Below are positions 53,501 through 61,284 of a stretch of 64,000 bases of DNA, one piece after another (the stretch's first letter is position 1; each line of letters starts with the position of its first letter). Location: contig ONOH01000003.1 in assembly GCA_900319405.1 (NCBI GenBank), positions 31,891-95,890 on the forward strand, written 5' to 3'. Position numbers and translations under genes: made by a program. This DNA comes from an uncultured Bacteroidales bacterium. Its GTDB lineage: Bacteria; Bacteroidota; Bacteroidia; Bacteroidales; UBA932. The notes under the pieces were generated by a model that did not search any database, was not told the origin of the DNA, and saw only the letters and a list, made by a program, of their open reading frames with translations.

Positions 53501-53954
53501 CATCCCCGAGGGTATCTTCCCCAAGGGCACCAACATTCCCCAGCCAGACGGCTCCTCCTACACCGTGGGTGACGGCCAGTGGGGCACCGGTGAAACCTTC
53601 GCCGAAGTGTATGCCAAGGGTAAGGTGGATCCTTGCCACGCCTCTTCCTGGACCTACTACACCAACAGCTGGGGTAACGGTGTCGTGAATGACAACTGGT
53701 TCACCAAACTCAGCTACATCGCCTTCCGCGACGTTTCCATCGCCTGGGCCATTCCCGACAAGTGGGCCAACGCCATCAAGTGCCAGGGTATCACCCTCCA
53801 GGCCAATGCACACAACCTGGGTTATCTTCTGAACACCATGCCCAACAAGGAAAATCCGGAATCCGTCCGCGGTACCGCCGCCTCCGAGTTCCGTATCCGT
53901 AACCTCCAGGGCGTGACGACTTTCTTCACCTTCACCATCAACGCAAGATTCTAA
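50529..53954 (+). CDS. SusC/RagA-family TonB-dependent transporter (locus C)
   Basis: 1141 residues with signal MKNLFLRLAVTFALLGAGVVAFA. A CarboxypepD_reg-like domain (about 25-95, DTQNGTIVNVDGTFTLSNV) precedes the plug with TVVTALGIRRDQKALGYAVT, LQGKVAGVEINGSDGGMFGR and FVVDGIILDND. The barrel ends in FFTFTINARF. It is about 100 residues longer than the locus B protein while sharing its N-terminal 120 residues. Past the plug they differ, so the two should bind different ligands. Two consensus promoters lie upstream, so this copy appears to be the expressed one in this orientation. Confidence 0.95.
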   Translation: MKNLFLRLAVTFALLGAGVVAFAQNTVTGTVKDASGEPVIGASVFVKDTQNGTIVNVDGTFTLSNVRSGDVLEISCIGYASQTLTWNRGPVNVVLAEDAEMLEGTVVTALGIRRDQKALGYAVTELKSEELNANLINPVSALQGKVAGVEINGSDGGMFGRNKILIRGASTLGKNNQPIFVVDGIILDNDVVDPSADWDASNLDYGNQLKNLNPDDFQSVSILKGAAATALYGSRGLNGAIIITTKNGRGSRGLGLSFTQTLGFDKVTSGPTFQNTFMEGYFSGYGNYFGCASNYDIHRMNVWADGTTNVPSLLKLYSNIGAWGLSYGNRFDAYDEIEWVDGNRIPSKAKENNFVDAYNTGFNTNTNFTLSGGNEKSSIYASISEKYSSGTLPNNSFNRFNALLKATHKLNNAIEVEGSVTFTNSTARNAQPNIGQNFIGEGGQFDRTYDAKYFRDKYKGAHGGLAQTSYGDEWGSIPGRDVWWSIWENNTTQKETVVRPNLKLTIQFAPWLKWVTDGSFNYYYTRQETKRPDPGYANSGNNGYYSLSNNTQEQTNLNTNFIFDYKINEDWQIGGFLRGEYYNNYKVGTSAWTDGGLVVPNRYFLDNSRNPIKGSGSVSGTKRMLSVVAQATASYRDLLFLEATARNDWSSALVYADKHGNYSFFYPSLSASWLLHETFDFPKSISFFKLRASIAQVGNDTDPYIINSAYNINNFIHTSGESGVNYMTIPGDVYDSNIKPERKTSWEIGVDYRMFNNRIGVDATFYKENTRDQIMRVTLPGASGVNGALINAGNIQNMGVELALNTVPVETKNFSWDLNFTFTKNWSKIVELSDLVANYISLQGNADYGNYRIGSVAKVGGTYGILMSDKMPLKDYTYDDDGNITGGSGLPVLYNWQTSTGTTLIRRSGKVEEIGNSVPDFLGSINTGFRYKRVTLRASFDARFGGYVASYPSHYGTAYGYLATSLKGADAAHGGVTYTSRWDGITYDDGIIPEGIFPKGTNIPQPDGSSYTVGDGQWGTGETFAEVYAKGKVDPCHASSWTYYTNSWGNGVVNDNWFTKLSYIAFRDVSIAWAIPDKWANAIKCQGITLQANAHNLGYLLNTMPNKENPESVRGTAASEFRIRNLQGVTTFFTFTINARF

Positions 53955-53968
53955 TTCAGGCAAGCACT

Positions 53969-55828
53969 ATGAAAGCATATAAAATATTCATTGCATTAGC
54001 GCTGCTCACGGTAGCAGGCCTCACCTCTTGCCGCGACCAGTTTGCCGAACTGAACCAGAAGCCGGATGCCGTCACCACGGCCGAACCGTCCTTCCTGGCC
54101 ACCCGTGCCCAGACCCTGTTCGAAACCAACGACTATTTGTTCTGGTTCTATAACCACTCCCTGTACTTCAGATGGACCCAGATGGGTGCCTCCGGCGTTT
54201 TCACCGAGGGCTCCTACGGTATGGACGGCTCTGCGGTGCACCGCCAGACCAGCTATATCACGATGCTCACCTATCGGAACGATATCAACAAGTATATCAA
54301 GACCTACGAGCATCCCGAGTTCCAGGCCTATGCCGATATGTGCGGCGTCCTGGCCATCTATGGCGCCCTTTACGCCATCGACATCAACGGAGACATCCAG
54401 TACACCGAAGCTTCCCTGTACACCCAGGGCGGTCCCCTCACCCCGAAGTACGACAGGGTGGAAGAGCTGTACGACCTGTTCGTAACGGAACTGGACGGCT
54501 ACATCGCCACCTTCAAGGATGACAAGCAGGTGGTGGTGGCCAAGCAGGACATCATCTACAACGGAGACCTGACCAAGTGGGCCAAGCTGGCCAACTCCCT
54601 CAAGCTGAAGATTGCCGTGCGCCTGTACGCCAACAATCCCGGCAAGGCCGGACAGATTGCCCAGAGCGTCGTTTCCAGCGGCCTGTACATCGACAGCCTG
54701 GAAGATGCCTTCATCTTCCACAAAGCCGATGCCGCCACCGGCGGTGACCTCGCTTACCAGACCGGAAACAGTGTTTCCATGATGGGTGCCAGCGAGAACG
54801 TCATCAATTATATGGTGAACGGTCTGGATCCCCGCGTGCGTTTCTTCTACACCAAGAACGGATTCAACTCCAAGATTATCCAGGAATTCATCGACGAAGA
54901 CAAGTATGACAAGCTTCCTCCTTTTGTCCAGGAGAACATCAACCTGGATGAAGAGGGGAACTTCGCCTCCTACAAGCTGGGAGAACCCTGGAACCGTTAT
55001 CACGGACGTCCCATCGTCTGGGAACTCTCCGACGAGTACAAGAAATGGGAAGGAACCTACTTTGATTACACTGACCGCTACCAGCTCACCGTGGGTGACG
55101 CCAACAAGTCTTACGGCATCTTCTCTTCCCTGACGGAAGAAATGATCCGCGGACGTTGCGGCTACACCGTTCCCACCATCCCCGGCGGTCCCGTAATCCA
55201 GGACAATGCCCAGGTTCCCTGGTGGGGCATGTACCTGGGTGCCGGTGAAGTCAACCTGTATCTGGCCGAGCTCCGTCAGTTGGGTGCCATCAGCACCGGC
55301 TCCGCCCAGGCCTATTACGAGAAAGGCGTAGAACTCTCCGTCCGTGAGTGGGACTTCGTGGCCGGAAAGAACAAGATCCCTTATTACGGCACCACCTATG
55401 GGTATGATCCGCTGGAAGAGAGCATCGAGCTCAAGGATGGCGAAATCGCCGCCATGCTGGCTACCGACGCCGTGAAATGGGACGGTTCCCTGGAGAAGAT
55501 TTATCTGCAGCAGCTGATGAACTTCACGATGCTTCCCAACGAGCTGTATGTCACCGCCCGTCGCTCCGGTTATCCGAAGGTGGGCTCCAAGCTGCTCCCG
55601 CTGGTGCAGTTCGACAAGTTCCAGCTCACCGCGGTTCCCCGCCGCTTCGAGTTCTCCGAGCCACTCGTAACCGATATCATGTACGATATCCGTATGGCCA
55701 ACTTCAGGGAACAGGGATTCACCCCCGGCAAGAACCAGTCCGGCATGGGCCACGCCTCCACTTCCCTGCTCAACACCGAGCGCCTGTGGCAGGATAAGAA
55801 CGCTCCCCAGTGGGGTGCCGGTAAGTAA
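53969..55828 (+). CDS. SusD/RagB-family nutrient-binding lipoprotein (locus C)
   Basis: 619 residues with lipoprotein signal MKAYKIFIALALLTVAGLTSC. It belongs to the SusD_2 type: DQFAELNQKPDAVTTAEPSF, TKWAKLANSLKLKIAVRLYA, YLGAGEVNLYLAELRQLG and NFTMLPNELYVTARRSGYPKVG. It is the partner of the SusC 14 bp upstream. It is not closely similar to the locus B SusD along its length. Confidence 0.92.
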   Translation: MKAYKIFIALALLTVAGLTSCRDQFAELNQKPDAVTTAEPSFLATRAQTLFETNDYLFWFYNHSLYFRWTQMGASGVFTEGSYGMDGSAVHRQTSYITMLTYRNDINKYIKTYEHPEFQAYADMCGVLAIYGALYAIDINGDIQYTEASLYTQGGPLTPKYDRVEELYDLFVTELDGYIATFKDDKQVVVAKQDIIYNGDLTKWAKLANSLKLKIAVRLYANNPGKAGQIAQSVVSSGLYIDSLEDAFIFHKADAATGGDLAYQTGNSVSMMGASENVINYMVNGLDPRVRFFYTKNGFNSKIIQEFIDEDKYDKLPPFVQENINLDEEGNFASYKLGEPWNRYHGRPIVWELSDEYKKWEGTYFDYTDRYQLTVGDANKSYGIFSSLTEEMIRGRCGYTVPTIPGGPVIQDNAQVPWWGMYLGAGEVNLYLAELRQLGAISTGSAQAYYEKGVELSVREWDFVAGKNKIPYYGTTYGYDPLEESIELKDGEIAAMLATDAVKWDGSLEKIYLQQLMNFTMLPNELYVTARRSGYPKVGSKLLPLVQFDKFQLTAVPRRFEFSEPLVTDIMYDIRMANFREQGFTPGKNQSGMGHASTSLLNTERLWQDKNAPQWGAGK

Positions 55829-55851
55829 GCAGGCTCGATGTTTACATTCAT

Positions 55852-55884
55852 TCAGGCGGCGCTTGATTGCGCCGCCTGATTTTA
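55852..55884 (+). terminator. attenuator-type hairpin after susD (locus C)
   Basis: TCAGGCGGCGC (55852-55862) pairs perfectly with GCGCCGCCTGA (55869-55879) around TTGATT, then ATTTTAC. It separates susD from gene X 6 bp further on. Confidence 0.6.
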
Positions 55885-55889
55885 CAAAA

Positions 55890-56567
55890 ATGACCATGAA
55901 ACGCATTGTCGCCGCCCTTTTGGGCATCTTTCTTCTGAGCCTGAACGCAGGCGCTCAGAAAGTGTTTTACCTTTTTCCGGAGTTTACAGACGGTGAAATC
56001 CTCTTCCAGGGGATGTCCCGCCCGGCCCGGGTAAAGATGAACATTGACGCGATAGGTCAGCGTATCTTCTACTTTCAGGGAGATATGCTGATGGAACTCA
56101 CCAATCCCGACATGGTGCGCACGATCAAACTGGGAGAGAGGATGTTCCTGATGAAGGAAGGACTCCTGTGCGAGGCTATCCGGCAGTGGGAAAGTTTTAC
56201 CCTGCTGGTTAACTGGAAGTTCAAGAACGTAAACGTGGGCGCAAAGGGCGCGATGGGCGCCACCACCCAGAACAAGGTGGATGTCCTGTGGACCCATTCC
56301 CTTCCCGGAGAGGAAGTAAACGGCGAAGGCCGATACGCCCAGATGGGCGAGTATGCCCAGGATCTGTGGAAGATGAAGGGAGACAACACCTACTTCTTTA
56401 CCCTTGCGGGCAGAGAATACAAGGCCAAGCGCCTGCAGGACCTGTACAAAGCCTTCCCTTCCGTCTCCAAAGAGCTGAAAGCCTATGCCCGGGAGGGCAA
56501 CCTCACCCTGGAAAAGGCCGACGATGCCGCCAGGGTCATCGGCCACCTGGTTTCCCTCCTTCAGTAA
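55890..56567 (+). CDS. secreted protein X, locus C copy (unknown family, SusCD-linked)
   Basis: 225 residues. I chose the ATG at 55890, since it gives MTMKRIVAALLGIFLLSLNAG, matching the paralogue's MTMKR start, and lies just past the hairpin; the open frame to 55815 would run through it. It shares with the copy at 43315-43989 the blocks YLFP.F, KMNIDAIGQRIFYFQGDMLM, VNWKFKNVNVGAKGAMG and RLQDLYKAFPS. Signal peptide, no lipobox, no recognised domain. It is followed by a strong terminator-like inverted repeat. Confidence 0.75.
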   Translation: MTMKRIVAALLGIFLLSLNAGAQKVFYLFPEFTDGEILFQGMSRPARVKMNIDAIGQRIFYFQGDMLMELTNPDMVRTIKLGERMFLMKEGLLCEAIRQWESFTLLVNWKFKNVNVGAKGAMGATTQNKVDVLWTHSLPGEEVNGEGRYAQMGEYAQDLWKMKGDNTYFFTLAGREYKAKRLQDLYKAFPSVSKELKAYAREGNLTLEKADDAARVIGHLVSLLQ

Positions 56568-56579
56568 TCTCCATCAAGA

Positions 56580-56683
56580 GCCGGACTGAAAGATTCTTCA
56601 CTTCGCTCAGAATGACATTCCCGCGTCATTATGAGGCAGAGCTTTGCATGCCTGGGAATCTACTTTCAGTCCGGCCTTTTTTT
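56580..56683 (+). terminator. long inverted repeat with T-run after gene X
   Basis: GCCGGACTGAAAG (56580-56592) and CTTTCAGTCCGGC (56663-56675) are perfect complements 70 bp apart, followed by CTTTTTTT. The interior holds a REP-like sequence and further short complementary pieces (CATTCCC / GGGAAT). Confidence 0.65.
56591..56617 (+). repeat. REP-like 27-bp repeat, copy 1
   Basis: It begins AGATTCTTCACTTCGCTCAG. The same 27 bp recur in inverted orientation at 59695-59721 with one difference. Very similar sequences are common intergenic repeats in many bacteria. Confidence 0.75.
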
Positions 56684-56699
56684 ATCGGCAGAAAAAACG

Positions 56700-56707
56700 T
56701 ATTTTTG
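56700..56707 (+). promoter_or_regulatory. -7 box of the CBM9-like gene
   Basis: TATTTTTG fits TAnnTTTG. It lies 9 bp before an ATG at 56717 and 21 bp before the preferred ATG at 56729. Confidence 0.5.
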
Positions 56708-56728
56708 TAAGATTAAATGAATTATCGT

Positions 56729-57478
56729 ATGAAACGTTTTTTCCTCCCTGCCCTTCTTGTTCTGGCCTGCGCCTGCGGGCAAAAGGCTCCTGAAGCCCCT
56801 CAAATCCGTGTTTACAACGCTCCCAAGGCCACCGGCCCCATCCTCGTGGACGGTATCCTGGACGAGTCCGACTGGCAGCGTGCTCCCCTGTCGGAGCCCT
56901 TTGCCGACATCCGTGGCGTGGATTTCGAGCCCAAACCCACCAAGGAGACCCGGATGAAGATGCTCTGGGACGATGAGAACCTGTATATCGCCGGCATCAT
57001 CGAGGAAGACAACGTGACGGCTTCCCTGACCGAGCACGACGCCATCATCTACCACGACAACGACTGGGAGGTGTTCATAGACCCCGACCAGGACGGTCGT
57101 TTCTACTTTGAAATCGAGCTCAACGCCTTCAATACGGTGATGGACCTGCTGATGGACCGCCCGTACCGCGACGGCGGCAAATTCTACCTGCCCTGGGATC
57201 TTCGCGGCCTCCAGACCGCCGTCCACGTGAACGGCACCCTCAACGACCCTTCCGACACCGACCGGGGCTGGACGGTGGAGATGGCCATCCCCATCGCCTC
57301 CCTGTGCGTGGAATTCCAGAAACCCGAGGAACTGCTCAAGATGGACTGGAAGATTGGCTTCTCCCGCGTGGAATGGCTCAAGGCCGGCGGTCCGGAAGAG
57401 AACTGGGTCTGGAACCCTACCGGCGTAGTGGATATGCACCAGCCGGAAAAGTGGGGAGTCCTGCATTTTGCGGAATGA
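56729..57478 (+). CDS. CBM9-like carbohydrate-binding lipoprotein
   Basis: 249 residues from the ATG at 56729 (MKRFFLPALLVLACAC, lipobox LACAC); an ATG at 56717 would add four residues. A single DOMON/CBM9-like beta-sandwich fills the protein: ILVDGILDESDWQRAP near residue 45, MKMLWDDENLYIAGIIEEDN, DNDWEVFIDPDQDGRFYFEI, and the C-terminal NPTGVVDMHQPEKWGVLHF. These match the Bacteroidetes carbohydrate-binding family 9-like proteins, usually found with glycosidases. It may bind a sugar end at the surface. It is co-transcribed with the GH92 gene 13 bp downstream. Confidence 0.85.
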   Translation: MKRFFLPALLVLACACGQKAPEAPQIRVYNAPKATGPILVDGILDESDWQRAPLSEPFADIRGVDFEPKPTKETRMKMLWDDENLYIAGIIEEDNVTASLTEHDAIIYHDNDWEVFIDPDQDGRFYFEIELNAFNTVMDLLMDRPYRDGGKFYLPWDLRGLQTAVHVNGTLNDPSDTDRGWTVEMAIPIASLCVEFQKPEELLKMDWKIGFSRVEWLKAGGPEENWVWNPTGVVDMHQPEKWGVLHFAE

Positions 57479-57491
57479 TAATTTTACCGAT

Positions 57492-59690
57492 ATGAAAAAG
57501 ATACTGTTTGCTGCCGCAGTCGCCTTGCTGACTGCCTGCAGCCCCAAAACTGCGGAAGATTATGCTTCCTATGTAAATCCCAAGATTGGAACCGGCGGCC
57601 ACGGCCATGTGTTCGTGGGGGCCAACGTGCCCTTCGGCTTTGTACAGCTGGGGCCCACCAGCATCCCGCAGAGCTGGGACTGGTGCTCCGGCTACCATGA
57701 CAGTGACAACACCGTCATCGGCTTCAGCCACACGCACCTTTCCGGCACCGGCATCGGAGATCTCTTCGACATTACGGTGATGCCCACCATCGGCCCCACC
57801 ACGCCGAACCGCGGCACGGAAAATGATCCGCAGAGCGGCGCCTGGAGCTACGCCGACCGCAGCAAAGAAGTGTGCGAGCCCGGCTATTACAGCGTTCCGC
57901 TGGAGCGCTACGGGATTACGGCCGAAATGACCGCCACCTCGCGCGTGGGCTTCCACCGCTACACCTTCCCTGCTTCCGACGATGCCAAGCTGCTTTTCGA
58001 TATGGAGAATGGCGGTTGCTGGGACCATGTGACAGAAACGGACTTCGAGGTAGTGAAGGACGAAAACGGCCAGGTGAAAGCCCTGGGCGGCTACCGGTTC
58101 TCCACCGGATGGGCCAAAAACCAGAAGCTTTTCTTCTGGGCCGAATTCTCCCGTCCGGCCAAAGATTTCTCCGTAAAAGAGAACACGGCCGACGACAGGG
58201 AGAAACGCAACCTCAAACCCATCTACGGATATCTTTCACTGGGCAGCACCACCGAAGGTGAACAGGTATTGGTGAAACTGGCCCTCTCCCCCGTCTCGGT
58301 GGAAGGTGCCAGGGCCAATATGGCCGCAGAACTTCCCGGCTGGGACTTCGAGGCCGTCAAAGCCGCCGCCCGCACCGCCTGGAACGAGGAACTGGGCAAG
58401 GTAAGCATCGAGACCGACAATGCCGACGAGCGCGCGGTCTTCTACACCGCCCTTTACCATACGATGATCGCCCCCAGCCGGTACAACGACGTGGACGGCC
58501 AGTATCGCGGCAGCGACGATGTCGTGCGCCGGGGAGATTTCCAGAACTATACCACCTTCTCCCTCTGGGACACCTACCGCGCCGCCCATCCGCTGATGAC
58601 CCTCATCCATCCCGAGAAGATGAACGATATGGTGGCCACGATGTACCATATCTACAAGGAGCAGGGAGACCTTCCCGTCTGGCACCTGATGGGTAACGAA
58701 ACCGACTGCATGGTGGGCAATCCCGGCCTCATCGTCTTTGCCGACGCCGTGGTGAAAGGCTTCCGCGCCGGCCTCACCGACGATGAAATCATCGAGGCGA
58801 TGACCGCCACCGCCACCCGGCCCGACCGCGGCCAGGACCTCCGCATGCAGTATGGATTCATCCCCGCCGACCTCTACCACGAATCCGTGGCCAACGACAT
58901 GGAATATGCCATCGCCGATGCCGCCCTGGCCAATGCCGCCGACTTCCTGGGACGGGACGATGTGGCCCAGCAGTATCGCGAGCGCAGCCACTCTTACCGT
59001 CATTTCTGGGATCCGGAGCTGCAGTTTATGCGCGGCCGGAAGACCGACGGCAGTTTCACCGAGCCCTTCGACCCCATCTACTCCCGCCACGACACCTCGG
59101 ACTACACCGAGGGCACCGGCTGGCAGTACCTGTGGCTGGTCCCGCAGGACGTGGACGGCCTGGTGGAACTGTTCGGCAGCAAGGAAGCCACCCTGGCCAA
59201 GCTGGACGGCCTGTTCGAGGCACCGGACCACGTGGTTGGCGAAAACGCCAGCCCCGACATCTCCGGCCTGATCGGCCAGTATGCCCACGGCAACGAGCCC
59301 AGCCACCACACCATTTACCTGTACAGCCTGCTGGGCGCCCCGGAGAAAGCCGCCAAGCGTCTTCGCCAGGTCTATGAGGAAATGTATTTCAACGATGTGG
59401 AAGGCCTCGCCGGCAATGAGGATGTGGGACAGATGAGCGCCTGGTATGTGCTGTCTTCCATGGGCTTCTACCAGGTGGAACCGGCCTGCCCGAGGTTCTG
59501 GTTCGGCCTGCCGCTGTTCCGCAAACAGGCGCTGAAGGTATCCGGCGGAGAATTTGTCATCAAGGCCGAAGGTCCCCTGGACGGACACATCGCCTCGGTG
59601 AAACTCAACGGCCGGCCCCACGAGCTTCCCTATATCGAATACAAGGATATCGTGGCCGGAGGTACCCTGGAATATACCTTGGCACGCTGA
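57492..59690 (+). CDS. GH92 alpha-mannosidase lipoprotein (third of three)
   Basis: 732 residues from the ATG at 57492 (MKKILFAAAVALLTAC, lipobox LLTAC); the longer frame from 57468 overlaps the upstream gene. GH92 marks are YVNPKIGTGGHGHVFVGANV, PFGFVQLGP, FSHTHLSGTGIGDLFDITV, TFSLWDTYRAAHPL, YAHGNEPSHHTIYLYSLLG and GNEDVGQMSAW (about residue 641). The HGH..GA..P opening differs from the other two copies, so the three GH92 enzymes probably divide linkages among them. It is the second gene of a two-gene unit with the CBM9-like lipoprotein. Confidence 0.94.
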   Translation: MKKILFAAAVALLTACSPKTAEDYASYVNPKIGTGGHGHVFVGANVPFGFVQLGPTSIPQSWDWCSGYHDSDNTVIGFSHTHLSGTGIGDLFDITVMPTIGPTTPNRGTENDPQSGAWSYADRSKEVCEPGYYSVPLERYGITAEMTATSRVGFHRYTFPASDDAKLLFDMENGGCWDHVTETDFEVVKDENGQVKALGGYRFSTGWAKNQKLFFWAEFSRPAKDFSVKENTADDREKRNLKPIYGYLSLGSTTEGEQVLVKLALSPVSVEGARANMAAELPGWDFEAVKAAARTAWNEELGKVSIETDNADERAVFYTALYHTMIAPSRYNDVDGQYRGSDDVVRRGDFQNYTTFSLWDTYRAAHPLMTLIHPEKMNDMVATMYHIYKEQGDLPVWHLMGNETDCMVGNPGLIVFADAVVKGFRAGLTDDEIIEAMTATATRPDRGQDLRMQYGFIPADLYHESVANDMEYAIADAALANAADFLGRDDVAQQYRERSHSYRHFWDPELQFMRGRKTDGSFTEPFDPIYSRHDTSDYTEGTGWQYLWLVPQDVDGLVELFGSKEATLAKLDGLFEAPDHVVGENASPDISGLIGQYAHGNEPSHHTIYLYSLLGAPEKAAKRLRQVYEEMYFNDVEGLAGNEDVGQMSAWYVLSSMGFYQVEPACPRFWFGLPLFRKQALKVSGGEFVIKAEGPLDGHIASVKLNGRPHELPYIEYKDIVAGGTLEYTLAR

Positions 59691-59694
59691 ACCC

Positions 59695-59721
59695 TGTCAT
59701 TCTGAACGAAGTGAAGAATCT
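59695..59721 (-). repeat. REP-like 27-bp repeat, copy 2 (inverted)
   Basis: Reverse complement of 56591-56617 with 26 of 27 positions equal. It fills most of the 47-bp gap between GH92 and manA. The two inverted copies bracket the CBM9-GH92 pair. Confidence 0.75.
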
Positions 59722-59737
59722 GTAATCCTGTCAAAAA

Positions 59738-60709
59738 ATGCATCCACTGAAATTCAAGCCCATCCTCAAGACCATTGTCTGGGGCGGGGAAAAGATTGCC
59801 CCGTATAAAGAGATAAAGACCGAGCAGAATCATATCGGCGAAAGCTGGGAGCTTTCCGGCGTCCACGGAAACGAGAGCGTGGTGGCCGACGGGCCGCTGG
59901 CAGGCCGCAGCATCGCCGATCTGGTGAAAGAGTACAAAGGAGAACTCATCGGCAAGCACGTGTATGAGAACACCGGGGACGAGTTTCCCCTGCTGATCAA
60001 GTTCATCGACGCCCTGACGGACCTTTCCATCCAGGTGCACCCCGATGACGAACTGGCCGCCCGCCGGCACAACGGCTCCAAGGGCAAGACGGAGATGTGG
60101 TATGTGGTGGATGCCGAGCCCGGCGCCCACCTGCTGGCCGGCCTCACGGAACACATCACCCCCGAGGAGTATGCCGCCAAAGTGGCCGACGGCAGCATCA
60201 CCGACGTCCTCGCCCGCCACGAAGTGCATCCCGGAGACGTATTCTTCCTGCCCGCCGGCCGCATCCATGCCATCTGCGGCGGCTGCTTCATCGCCGAAAT
60301 CCAGCAGACCTCCGACATCACCTACCGCATCTACGACTACGGCCGCCTGGGCCTGGACGGCAAGCCGCGTGAGGTGCATACCGAGCTGGCCAAGGAGGCC
60401 ATCGATTATAAGGTGTATGACAATTACCGCACGGAGTACAGTCCCGTGAAGGACGAGGAAGTGGAACTGGTGAGTTGTAAGTATTTCACCACCAGCCTGT
60501 ACGACCTCACCCTCCCCTATGCCAAAGACCTTTCCGAACTGGATTCCTTCCTGGTGGTGATGTGCCTGAGCGGCCACGGCACCCTGGAGGTGGACGGCGA
60601 GGAAGTCTCCGTGCACCAGGGAGAGACGGTGCTGGTCCCCGCATCGGCCGATGACATCTGCTTCGTCCCCGAAGACGGCGGAATGAAACTCCTCACCTCG
60701 CACCTGTAG
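59738..60709 (+). CDS. manA: mannose-6-phosphate isomerase, class I
   Basis: A 323-residue cytosolic Zn-dependent cupin converting mannose-6-P to fructose-6-P. Motifs are FKPILKTIVWGGEKIAPYK, SIQVHPDDELAARRHNG (Zn ligand His), KTEMWYVVDAEPGAHL, FLPAGRIHAICGGCFIAEIQ and TSDITYRIYDYGR. It is of the short Bacteroidetes/Firmicutes type. Its position after GH92 links extracellular demannosylation to central metabolism. Confidence 0.95.
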   Translation: MHPLKFKPILKTIVWGGEKIAPYKEIKTEQNHIGESWELSGVHGNESVVADGPLAGRSIADLVKEYKGELIGKHVYENTGDEFPLLIKFIDALTDLSIQVHPDDELAARRHNGSKGKTEMWYVVDAEPGAHLLAGLTEHITPEEYAAKVADGSITDVLARHEVHPGDVFFLPAGRIHAICGGCFIAEIQQTSDITYRIYDYGRLGLDGKPREVHTELAKEAIDYKVYDNYRTEYSPVKDEEVELVSCKYFTTSLYDLTLPYAKDLSELDSFLVVMCLSGHGTLEVDGEEVSVHQGETVLVPASADDICFVPEDGGMKLLTSHL

Positions 60710-60728
60710 AGGGGAGGAGCATTTCACT

Positions 60729-60763
60729 GCCCTGCGGGCGTGATTTGACCGCGCCCCCAGGGC
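60729..60763 (+). terminator. GC-rich hairpin after manA
   Basis: GCCCTGCGGGCG (60729-60740) pairs with CGCCCCCAGGGC (60752-60763), with one mismatch. No T-run follows. It marks the border to the AT-rich patch. Confidence 0.45.
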
Positions 60764-60772
60764 GTAGCTGGC

Positions 60773-60871
60773 TTGTTTGAACTGCAAAATGCATCGACGA
60801 AAAGCGGGAAAGAATGGAGCGATGAGGAGATTGACCAACTAATCGGCGAATATAGAAAGGCGAAGAAATGA
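60773..60871 (+). pseudogene. truncated antitoxin remnant upstream of the PIN toxin
   Basis: The frame opening near TTG 60773 reads LFELQNASTKSGKEWSDEEI and continues DQLIGEYRKAKK to a TGA that overlaps the PIN start codon (ATGA). The acidic helix followed by EYR.A.K resembles the toxin-binding tail of small antitoxins, and the 4-bp overlap is usual for toxin-antitoxin pairs. No DNA-binding N-terminus precedes it: the frame is closed by a TGA at about 60744. I infer loss of the 5' part. Confidence 0.45.
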
Positions 60872-61281
60872 TTTTTGCAGTAATCGACACGAACGTCCTT
60901 GTCGCGGCCGTTAAAACGAAAAAATCAGACTCTTCCAGCTCCCAGATTCTCTCTCTGGTTTTCGCCGGTGTTATCAAGCCCCTGGTGAGCAAAGAGATTC
61001 TGACGGAATACCGTGACATCCTGAATCTGCCGGTCCTGGAACTGGATTCGAACAAAGTCGCAGATGTTCTGGAAAAGTTTTCCGAGGACGGGCTCTATCC
61101 GGGCCGCACGCCTTCAGAAGATGTGTTCCCAGATGAGATAGACAGAATATTCTATGAGATTTCCCTTTCCGTGGAAGAATCTCATGTTGTAACCAACAAC
61201 GTCAAGCACTTCCCAAAATCAGTACGTGTCGTTACTCCGAGCGAAATGCTGATGCTTCTCTGTGATTTAGGTGAGATTTAA
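60868..61281 (+). CDS. PIN-domain toxin of a toxin-antitoxin pair (COG1569-like)
   Basis: A 137-residue PIN nuclease. The first acidic residue is in AVIDTNVLVAA (Asp7), a conserved Glu in SKEILTEYRDIL, and a late Asp/Asn cluster is represented by ESHVVTNNVKHFPKSVRVVTP. This resembles the 'putative toxin component, PIN family' group, which acts as an RNase. It starts inside the stop of a truncated antitoxin. Base composition is lower in GC than the flanking glycan genes, suggesting transfer. Without a complete antitoxin the toxin is probably weak, silent or neutralised elsewhere. Confidence 0.8.
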   Translation: MIFAVIDTNVLVAAVKTKKSDSSSSQILSLVFAGVIKPLVSKEILTEYRDILNLPVLELDSNKVADVLEKFSEDGLYPGRTPSEDVFPDEIDRIFYEISLSVEESHVVTNNVKHFPKSVRVVTPSEMLMLLCDLGEI

Positions 61282-61284
61282 ACA

